Assembly (NCBI GenBank): GCA_017648235.1
Contig: JAGCIZ010000112.1
Location: 1-5,251, forward strand
Length of the DNA: 5,251 bases
From: Paludibacteraceae bacterium
Lineage (GTDB): Bacteria > Bacteroidota > Bacteroidia > Bacteroidales > Paludibacteraceae
Direction: 5' to 3'
The first letter of the stretch is position 1; each line of letters opens with the position of its first letter. Below, one piece after another: positions 1-5,251 of this stretch. The notes under the pieces were generated by a model. That model ran no database searches. It was given only the letters and a program-made list of their open reading frames with translations, and had not been told where the DNA came from. A program made the position numbers and the translations under genes.

Positions 1-2
1 TT

Positions 3-1943
3 CTAGTACGCAGTCATCATTGACTCAACTTCACTGCTTATTAACGTTATGAAGTCTGCTACAGACATTGCACCCTTATCTCCTTCGCCTTGTTTTCTTA
101 CACTCACTTCGCCTTTTTCGGCTTCTTTCTCACCAACAATAAGCATATAAGGAATTCTTTTGAGTTCGTTGTCACGAATTTTTCTGCCTATTTTCTCATT
201 TCTATCATCTACAATTACACGAACATCTTTCATGTCCATTTCTTGTGCAATTTTATAAGCATATTCGTTGAATTTTTCTGAAATAGGCAAAATCACAACC
301 TGATCAGGAGTCAACCACAATGGGAACTTTCCGCTTGTATGCTCAATAAGAACAGCAATAAAACGTTCCATAGAACCGAAAGGCGCACGATGAATCATTA
401 CTGGGCGATGTTTCTGATTATCTTCTCCCGTATATTCCAATCCGAAACGTTCAGGAAGATTGTAATCCACTTGGATAGTACCCAATTGCCAACGACGACC
501 AATAGCATCTTTCACCATAAAGTCAAGTTTTGGTCCATAAAAAGCAGCTTCGCCTAGTTCTACACGTGCCGACAACCCTTTTTCTTGACAAGCTTCAACA
601 ATTGCTCGCTCTGCTTTTTCCCAATTTTCGTCTGTTCCAATGTATTTTTCCTTATTATTTGGATCACGAAGAGAAATCTGAGCCTCAAAATTTTTGAAAT
701 CCAAAGCATTGAAAATGATAAATATAATATCCATCACCTTCAAGAATTCTTCCTTCAATTGGTCTGGACGACAAAAAATATGGGCATCATCTTGAGTAAA
801 ACCTCTCACACGAGTCAAACCATGCAACTCTCCACTTTGCTCATAACGATAAACTGTTCCAAATTCCGCAAAACGCAAAGGCAAATCTTTATACGAACGA
901 GGGAATGTTTTATAAATTTCACAGTGATGAGGGCAATTCATCGGTTTCAACAAGAATTCTTCTCCTTCTTGTGGAGTATGAATTGGTTGAAAAGAGTCTT
1001 TTCCATATTTTGCATAGTGACCAGAAGTAACCCAGAGTTCTTTTTGACCAATATGTGGAGTCATCACCTGTTGATAACCATATTTTTTCTGGATACGTTT
1101 CAAGAAATCTTCCAAACGAGTACGCAACTGCGTGCCTTTGGGCAACCATAAAGGAAGACCTGCTCCTACGGATTGAGAGAAAGTAAACAATTCCAATTCT
1201 TTTCCGATTTTTCTATGATCACGTTTTTTCGCCTCTTCGAGCAAAGCCAAGTAATCATCTAACATTTTCTTTTTAGGAAAAGTAATGGCGTAAAGACGAG
1301 TAAGTTGCTTTCTATTCTCATCGCCTCTCCAATATGCTCCTGCTACACTTAAAATTTTAATCGCCTTAATAGGAGATGTATTTGGAATATGAGGACCACG
1401 ACACAAGTCAGTAAACCCTCCTTGTGTATAAGTAGTTATCGAGCCATCCTCAAGTTCATTAATGAGTTCTACCTTATATTCCTCGTTTCTAGAAGCAAAA
1501 AGCGCCAATGCATCTGCTTTAGAAATATCCTTTCGAATAATATCCTCTTTCCTAGCAACAAGTTCAGCCATTTTTGCTTCAATTGCAGGAAAATCACTCT
1601 CCTTTATTGTAGCCTCTCCTGCATCAACATCGTAGTAAAAACCATTTTCAATGGCTGGCCCGATACCAAATTTTATACCTGGATACAACTCTTGCAAAGC
1701 TTCTGCCATAAGGTGTGCCGAAGAATGCCAAAAAGCATGTTTGCCTTCTTCATCATCCCACTTATGAAGCTTTATTGAGCAATCTTGATTAATAGGACGA
1801 TTGACGTCCCAAACTTCGTCATTAATACTTGCAGCTAAAATATCCGCTGCCAAACGCGGGCTGATACTTTCTGCTATTTGAAATGCTGTTGTCCCTTTTG
1901 CGTAGTCACGCACCGAAGAATCAGGGAAAGTTACTTTTATCAT
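3..1943 (-). CDS. thrS: Threonyl-tRNA synthetase (ThrRS), full length
   Basis: Class II aminoacyl-tRNA synthetase that charges tRNA(Thr) with threonine in the cytoplasm and removes mischarged serine. The protein has 646 residues, the normal bacterial length (about 640). Domains in order: N-terminal TGS domain (about 1-62); editing domain (about 63-230) with the expected metal/catalytic set H73-x3-H77 and C181-x3-H185; catalytic core (about 245-540); C-terminal anticodon-binding domain (about 546-646). The zinc ligands that recognise threonine are visible as C337 (MNCPHH), H388 (DDAHIF) and H518 (MIHRAP). Class II motif 2 is around R366 (FGTVYRYE) and motif 3 is GSMERF at 523-528. All key residues are present, so the enzyme should be active in both charging and editing. 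The ATG at 1943 is chosen because the TGS fold begins at once and a weak TAAGGT lies 4 bases upstream. The TAG stop is at 3-5. In many Bacteroidota infC-rpmI-rplT follow thrS; here that region is outside the window. Confidence 0.98.
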   Translation of the reverse strand: MIKVTFPDSSVRDYAKGTTAFQIAESISPRLAADILAASINDEVWDVNRPINQDCSIKLHKWDDEEGKHAFWHSSAHLMAEALQELYPGIKFGIGPAIENGFYYDVDAGEATIKESDFPAIEAKMAELVARKEDIIRKDISKADALALFASRNEEYKVELINELEDGSITTYTQGGFTDLCRGPHIPNTSPIKAIKILSVAGAYWRGDENRKQLTRLYAITFPKKKMLDDYLALLEEAKKRDHRKIGKELELFTFSQSVGAGLPLWLPKGTQLRTRLEDFLKRIQKKYGYQQVMTPHIGQKELWVTSGHYAKYGKDSFQPIHTPQEGEEFLLKPMNCPHHCEIYKTFPRSYKDLPLRFAEFGTVYRYEQSGELHGLTRVRGFTQDDAHIFCRPDQLKEEFLKVMDIIFIIFNALDFKNFEAQISLRDPNNKEKYIGTDENWEKAERAIVEACQEKGLSARVELGEAAFYGPKLDFMVKDAIGRRWQLGTIQVDYNLPERFGLEYTGEDNQKHRPVMIHRAPFGSMERFIAVLIEHTSGKFPLWLTPDQVVILPISEKFNEYAYKIAQEMDMKDVRVIVDDRNEKIGRKIRDNELKRIPYMLIVGEKEAEKGEVSVRKQGEGDKGAMSVADFITLISSEVESMMTAY

Positions 1944-1980
1944 AATTACCTTACAAATGGTTAAATTAAAAAACTAGATG

Positions 1981-1988
1981 CAAAGGTA
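1981..1988 (-). promoter_or_regulatory. Predicted Bacteroidota-type -7 promoter element for thrS
   Basis: Read on the minus strand this is TACCTTTG, a full match to the Bacteroidota -7 consensus TAnnTTTG. It lies 37 bases before the thrS ATG in the spacer after the transferase gene. The matching -33 region, about 17-20 bases upstream, reads TTTTCC, only a weak match to the usual TTTG/TTG. If it is used, transcription would start near 1974 and give a short leader of about 30 bases, too short for a T-box or a large leader structure. The motif match is seen directly; use as a promoter is inferred. Confidence 0.55.
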
Positions 1989-2027
1989 ACTTTTTCTTTG
2001 TGGAAAATTGCTTTTTAAGAAGTAAAA

Positions 2028-3059
2028 TTAAGCAAGATGTTTTTTAGAAACAGATTTTGATTTTGCCTTTTTAAGCAAATAAAACTTGCTGCAGTACAAC
2101 ACAACCAAAGGCAATAAAACTATCAAAAACAACCAATACCATTCCACTGGAAGCCAAATAACCAGTATACAAGACACCAACTGTAAAAAGGAATATATTC
2201 CACTTACAAAAACATGTGGAAGTTTGTATTCATTAACTAAGATTTGGAATAAAAAAATTCGATGTGGCAAGAATATATTTTGGCGCAAATATAATCGATG
2301 AAAAATAGTACAAACTGTTTCCACCCCATATACAGCCAGAAACAGAATCCAAACAATGCTATTTGTTTTCTCCATCATCAGAATCATGAGAGAGATTATC
2401 CAAAAAGAAAGAGTAACACTCCCAACATCTCCCGAAAAACAAATTGCCTTTTTTCTGCAATTGAAAAAACAAAAAACCACCGAAGCAAATATTGGGAACC
2501 AAATAAAGTGGGGATTAACAAAGTTTACCACAAACAAATTGACATACTGCATTGCTCCCAACGTTACTAATGAAGTCATTCCCAACATCCCATTTATTCC
2601 ATCCATAAAATTGAAAGCATTGATTACTCCTACAAAAATCACATAGGCAATAACCAAAATCCATAACATAGAGGAGCAAAAGTCAAACAAACCTAAAGCA
2701 AAAAATACCAATGTTAGTGCCACGAAATGGAAAAACAACCGAGGATGTGGAGGAATTGAAAATATGTCATCGATAAAACTTATTATCGCAGACAATGTGA
2801 TAGCAGAAAAAAGCACCCAAACATTAGGTTCAGAGGCATAACAAAAGGTATAAATTAGAATAGCAAACCAATAAATAATTCCTCCTCCACGCAAGGTTGT
2901 GCGCTTATGAGAACTTCGTGAATTTGGTTCGTCTACAATATTAAATTTACGAGCCAAAGGGAGATAGAAACTCATCACAACAAACAAACCAGCAGCGAGT
3001 GCACAATAAAAAAGCACAATCTGATTCAAACTCATTCCGTCTAAAAATCCTATCTCCAT
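2028..3059 (-). CDS. WecA/MraY-family polyprenyl-phosphate sugar-1-phosphate transferase (glycosyltransferase family 4)
   Basis: Integral membrane enzyme of the PNPT superfamily. Such enzymes move a sugar-1-phosphate (often GlcNAc-1-P) from a UDP-sugar onto undecaprenyl phosphate at the inner face of the cytoplasmic membrane, starting a lipid-linked glycan. The 343 residues show about ten or eleven hydrophobic segments. Family motifs in order: DEPNSRSSH (43-51) followed by RGGG (57-60); the Mg/substrate aspartates D97-D98 in FIDDIFSIPP; NAFNFMDGINGM (147-158, D153 being the catalytic-site aspartate); GDVGS (210-214); and a C-terminal loop with HR at 254-255 and HRIFLFQ at 266-272. In the last motif the second histidine I expect in related proteins (HRxH) appears as F269. 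The tail (329-343) is lysine-rich and probably cytoplasmic. The ATG at 3059 is preferred over M9 because AAAGGGG stands 8 bases upstream. No other glycan gene is in the window, so the donor sugar and pathway (O-antigen, capsule or protein glycosylation) cannot be assigned. MraY itself is unlikely because its own motifs and division-cluster context are missing. Confidence 0.9.
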   Translation of the reverse strand: MEIGFLDGMSLNQIVLFYCALAAGLFVVMSFYLPLARKFNIVDEPNSRSSHKRTTLRGGGIIYWFAILIYTFCYASEPNVWVLFSAITLSAIISFIDDIFSIPPHPRLFFHFVALTLVFFALGLFDFCSSMLWILVIAYVIFVGVINAFNFMDGINGMLGMTSLVTLGAMQYVNLFVVNFVNPHFIWFPIFASVVFCFFNCRKKAICFSGDVGSVTLSFWIISLMILMMEKTNSIVWILFLAVYGVETVCTIFHRLYLRQNIFLPHRIFLFQILVNEYKLPHVFVSGIYSFLQLVSCILVIWLPVEWYWLFLIVLLPLVVLYCSKFYLLKKAKSKSVSKKHLA

Positions 3060-3067
3060 CTAATTTT

Positions 3068-3074
3068 CCCCTTT
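3068..3074 (-). promoter_or_regulatory. Shine-Dalgarno-like site for the WecA-like transferase
   Basis: The minus strand reads AAAGGGG, ending 8 bases before the ATG at 3059. Many Bacteroidota genes lack a clear Shine-Dalgarno, so this match is useful mainly because it favours the first ATG over the in-frame ATG eight codons later. Confidence 0.45.
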
Positions 3075-3123
3075 CTATCTCTTTTGCTAAAACGTATTCT
3101 TTACGAATATATTGTCTTATTGT

Positions 3124-3139
3124 GTTAAATATTATTAAC
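3124..3139. repeat. Imperfect AT-rich inverted repeat in the spacer upstream of the transferase
   Basis: GTTAA and TTAAC arms (5 bp each) surround a 6-base centre, just past the CHR stop codon at 3143-3145. On the transcribed (minus) strand it is not followed by a T tract, so it is a poor terminator for the upstream genes. It could be an operator or simply chance in AT-rich DNA. Function is unknown. Confidence 0.25.
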
Positions 3140-3142
3140 TTT

Positions 3143-3670
3143 TTATCTATAAATAATTCCTCCTGCAATTCCTGCTAGTACAATAACAAGTATTGGATGA
3201 ATTTTGAGATATTTACATAGTAAAAAAGCAATACCAAAAATAATCCAACTTATTTTGTCTATAAAATTTGCTTTGTTCATCAGTAATAGCGCTGCCGCCG
3301 CTATTATTCCTATAACTGCAATTCTCAGTCCTCGCATTATGTTTTTGACATTATCATTGTTCTTAAACTTTGAAAAAAAATAACATAATGACAAAATAAT
3401 AATAAAAGACGGCAAAACCACTGCAAAAGTGGCCACAAAAGCTCCAAAAACACTCTCAACTGCCCAATATCCTACATATGTTGCACTATTTATTCCAATG
3501 GGACCTGGCGTCATTTGTGAAATAGCAACAATGTCTGTAAATTCAGTCGCAGAAAGCCACGAATGCTTCTCGACCACCTCGTGTTGTATTAAAGACAACA
3601 TTCCATAACCACCCCCAAAACCGAATAATCCAATCTTGAAAAACGTATAAAACAACTGCCAATAAATCAT
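3143..3670 (-). CDS. Short-chain chromate transporter (CHR) family protein, second half of a pair
   Basis: Half-size membrane protein of the CHR (ChrA) family, 175 residues and made of one CHR domain. In known pairs, two such proteins act together as an anion transporter, some giving chromate resistance; the true substrate here is unknown. Family motifs seen: FGFGGGYGM (16-24), QMTPGPIGINSATYVGY (52-68) with the signature PGP, LPSF (86-89), and GLRIAV (114-119). About five or six hydrophobic segments follow one another, ending in a C-terminal IYR. The motifs fall at nearly the same positions as in the partner gene, showing that the two are duplicated halves. I start at the ATG at 3668-3670 because AGAGGGG lies 8 bases upstream; the GTG just before it (3671-3673) would add one residue. 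It follows the partner gene after TAA with only the GTG triplet between and in the same frame, so translation is probably coupled. Confidence 0.92.
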   Translation of the reverse strand: MIYWQLFYTFFKIGLFGFGGGYGMLSLIQHEVVEKHSWLSATEFTDIVAISQMTPGPIGINSATYVGYWAVESVFGAFVATFAVVLPSFIIILSLCYFFSKFKNNDNVKNIMRGLRIAVIGIIAAAALLLMNKANFIDKISWIIFGIAFLLCKYLKIHPILVIVLAGIAGGIIYR

Positions 3671-3673
3671 CAC

Positions 3674-4216
3674 TTAAACCCCTCTTTTTTTTAGTTTTCC
3701 ATACAAAAAACCACCAACGGCAGCCGATAAAATAATCCAAATTGGAGAAACACCTAAAAGCCATATAAGCAGAGCAGAAATAACAGGAATAAAGAACGTT
3801 TTGTAGTTTAATTTAGCAGATTTTGCTAAATTAAAAACTGGAACAGCAATTAGCGCAACCACAGCAGGACGTATCCCTTTGAAAACGGCTTCTACCCAAA
3901 CATTATTTTTATAACTTTCAAAAAAAATAGCTATAAGTAAAATAATCAAAAAAGAAGGCAAAATAGTTCCTAAAGCAGTAACAATACTACCCCTTATTCC
4001 TTTCAAACGATAACCAACAAAAATGGAAACATTAACCGCTAAAATCCCTGGAGAAGACTGTGCCAAAGCCAAAATATCAAGAAAGTCTTCTTTCGTAAGC
4101 CAATGCTTATCACCTACCACCTCTTTTTCTATAAGCGGAATCATTGCATAACCGCCACCGATAGTAAAAGAACCTATTTTAAGAAATGACAAAAAAGCAG
4201 AAAGGTAGATATTCAT
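3674..4216 (-). CDS. Short-chain chromate transporter (CHR) family protein, first half of a pair
   Basis: Half-size CHR (ChrA) family membrane protein of 180 residues, the expected partner of the gene directly downstream. Motifs: FTIGGGYAMIPLIEKEV (17-33), AQSSPGILAVNVSIFVGY (52-69), LPSF (86-89) and GIRPAV (114-119). The SSPGI form here, against TPGPI in the partner, marks it as the other kind of half, so the pair looks like two distinct subunits rather than a recent duplication. It has about five or six membrane segments and a short basic C-terminus (KLKKRGV). The ATG at 4216 is the only reasonable start, since an in-frame stop lies upstream at 4250-4252 with no other start codon between. 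A GGAGG exists but is 16 bases from the ATG, too far to be an ideal ribosome-binding site. The gene begins 29 bases after the gltX stop with no promoter-like motif visible between, so co-transcription with gltX is likely. Its 3' end contains a run of eight A residues. Confidence 0.92.
   Translation of the reverse strand: MNIYLSAFLSFLKIGSFTIGGGYAMIPLIEKEVVGDKHWLTKEDFLDILALAQSSPGILAVNVSIFVGYRLKGIRGSIVTALGTILPSFLIILLIAIFFESYKNNVWVEAVFKGIRPAVVALIAVPVFNLAKSAKLNYKTFFIPVISALLIWLLGVSPIWIILSAAVGGFLYGKLKKRGV
3679..3685 (-). promoter_or_regulatory. Shine-Dalgarno site inside the end of the first CHR gene, serving the second
   Basis: The minus strand reads AGAGGGG, overlapping the last codons of the first CHR gene and ending 8 bases before the ATG at 3670. 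Spacing and strength argue that the second CHR gene is translated from its own start and that the TAA at 3674-3676 is a genuine gene boundary. Confidence 0.55.
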
Positions 4217-4245
4217 TTGGATTACTTTGAAGCCTCCGTATTTCT

Positions 4246-5251
4246 TTATTTATTTATCGTCTCTAAAGCAAAATCCAAACGTCGCATTACCTCTTCTTTT
4301 CCAAGTACTTGTGTAATGGTAAACATGTGAGGTCCTCGCATCTCTCCCACAAGTGTCAAACGAAATGGATTCATTACGTTGCCAAGTCCGTAACCTTTCT
4401 CCTCGCACCATGCTTTTACTGTTTCTTCTGTTTTATCTGCATTGTCAAAAGAGTCAATAGTTTTGAGGAATTGCAACAAATCACTAAGCAACGCAGGAGT
4501 GTTCTCCTTCCAGCGTTTTTGCACATCTTTTTCATTAAAATGAGTTGGAGCAACAAAGAAAAACGCACACAAATCCCAAAGATCTTTGGTAAATGTAGCA
4601 CGTTCTTTCATCGTAGCCACTGCCATTTCAACTTTTGCAGTATCTACCTCAAGTCCAAGTTCAGCTAATTTAGCAAGAACAACTTGTGCCAATTCTGTAT
4701 TCGATTTTTGTTGTAAATAGATGTGGTTGAAGTGTTTTCCTTTTTCGTAATCGAACTTTGCACCACTTTTGCTACATTTCTCGAGTGAAAATAGTTTTAT
4801 CAACTCTTCCATTGACAATACCTCTTGGTCATTACCAGGATTCCAACCAAGCAAAGCTAGAAAATTGATAACCGCTTCAGGCAAATAACCACTTTCACGA
4901 TAACCTGATGAAATATCACCTGTTTTTGGGTCATTCCATTCAAGAGGGAATACAGGAAAACCAAGGCGATCCCCATCTCGTTTGCTCAATTTTCCATTAC
5001 CATCGGGTTTCAAAAGAAGCGAAAGATGCGCAAACTGTGGCATCGTTTCTTCCCAACCAAAAGCACGATAAAGCAATACGTGTAACGGAGCCGAAGGCAA
5101 CCACTCTTCGCCACGAATAACGTGAGACACCTCCATCAAATGATCATCAACAATGTTGGCTAAATGATAAGTTGGTAAATTGTCTGCCGATTTATACAAA
5201 ACCTTGTCATCAAGTATAGATGAATTGACACGAACTTCTCCACGAATCAAA
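4246..5251 (-). CDS. gltX: Glutamyl-tRNA synthetase, C-terminal two thirds (5' end outside window)
   Basis: Class I aminoacyl-tRNA synthetase that attaches glutamate to tRNA(Glu) in the cytoplasm. About 334 residues are present; the family in Bacteroidota runs to about 500, so roughly 170 residues with the HIGH motif and most of the nucleotide-binding fold lie beyond the right edge. The first codon visible in frame is TTG, an internal leucine, not a start: the sequence opens mid-domain at LIRGEV. Motifs, counted from this leucine: YKSADNLPTYHLANIVDDHLME (19-40), HVIRGEEWLPS (43-53), and the KMSKS-equivalent KLSKR (87-91). A segment DRLGFPVFPLEWNDPKTGDISSGYRESGYLP (94-124) follows; I recall this insertion as typical of Bacteroidota GltX. 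The helical anticodon-binding region fills the rest (about 150-334). The frame is intact to the TAA at 4246-4248. The first CHR gene starts 29 bases further on. Confidence 0.97.
   Translation of the reverse strand, partial: LIRGEVRVNSSILDDKVLYKSADNLPTYHLANIVDDHLMEVSHVIRGEEWLPSAPLHVLLYRAFGWEETMPQFAHLSLLLKPDGNGKLSKRDGDRLGFPVFPLEWNDPKTGDISSGYRESGYLPEAVINFLALLGWNPGNDQEVLSMEELIKLFSLEKCSKSGAKFDYEKGKHFNHIYLQQKSNTELAQVVLAKLAELGLEVDTAKVEMAVATMKERATFTKDLWDLCAFFFVAPTHFNEKDVQKRWKENTPALLSDLLQFLKTIDSFDNADKTEETVKAWCEEKGYGLGNVMNPFRLTLVGEMRGPHMFTITQVLGKEEVMRRLDFALETINK

Noticed and set aside
742..967. Repeated caagaattcttc at about 742 and 951
   Set aside because: Both copies encode the residues EEFL in thrS; the repeat follows from shared amino acids and has no other structure.
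585..1151. Long open frame on the plus strand opposite thrS (188 codons)
   Set aside because: It lies wholly antisense to the conserved ThrRS catalytic domain, has no recognisable motif and has a biased composition expected of a shadow frame.
3124..3139. Inverted repeat as a Rho-independent terminator for the CHR genes
   Set aside because: The stem is only five AT-rich pairs, and the T tract follows it on the plus strand, where no gene ends.
3685..3692. Run of eight A (minus strand) near the end of the first CHR gene as a slippery or phase-variable site
   Set aside because: Loss of one A runs into a TGA stop after a few codons, and gain of one A leads into a frame that is not the second CHR frame. 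Neither joins the two halves or changes more than the last few residues of the first gene in a useful way, and eight A is common in AT-rich DNA.
4233..4237. GGAGG upstream of the first CHR gene as its ribosome-binding site
   Set aside because: It is 16 bases from the ATG, well outside usual spacing; noted in the gene entry but not called as a site.
5248..5250. TTG codon at the right edge as a possible start of a 334-residue protein
   Set aside because: The protein opens in the middle of the GltX catalytic domain and lacks the HIGH region, so this is an internal leucine of a gene cut by the window edge.

Overview
This is an AT-rich chromosomal window, and every recognisable gene in it lies on the minus strand. 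The genes therefore read from the right edge to the left: a partial gltX, two half-size chromate-transporter (CHR) genes, a WecA/MraY-family sugar-1-phosphate transferase, and thrS. The source is most likely a member of the Bacteroidota, probably the order Bacteroidales. The basis is recalled family sequence features: the ThrRS has the Bacteroidales style (such as KWDDEEGKHAFW and FPKKKMLDDYLALLEEAKKRD), the GltX has the FPLEWNDPKTGDISSGYRESGYLP segment typical of Bacteroidota, and the thrS upstream region carries a TAnnTTTG promoter element. No database search was run.

Layout, in transcription order. (1) The 3' two thirds of gltX enter from the right edge; the HIGH-containing N-terminus is outside the window. 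(2) After 29 bases come two short CHR-domain membrane protein genes. They are separated by a single in-frame TAA stop and together form a classic split chromate transporter. (3) After an 82-base spacer comes a polytopic prenyl-phosphate sugar-1-phosphate transferase (glycosyltransferase family 4, WecA-like). (4) After an 84-base spacer with a good Bacteroidota-type promoter comes a full-length thrS, ending two bases from the left edge.

The two aminoacyl-tRNA synthetases are housekeeping genes for translation. Between them sit a probable two-subunit anion transporter and a lipid-linked glycan initiating enzyme, and the sequence shows no obvious functional link between these two. The short gltX-CHR gap and the abutting CHR pair suggest co-transcription. 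The transferase may be read through from the same transcript or have its own weak promoter; thrS probably starts its own transcript. No intergenic stretch exceeds 100 bases, and I saw no RNA gene, mobile element or CRISPR array.

I do not see a clearly new system here. The points most worth checking are the same-frame CHR pair, where one UAA separates the halves behind a strong internal ribosome-binding site, and an apparent substitution in the C-terminal histidine motif of the transferase.
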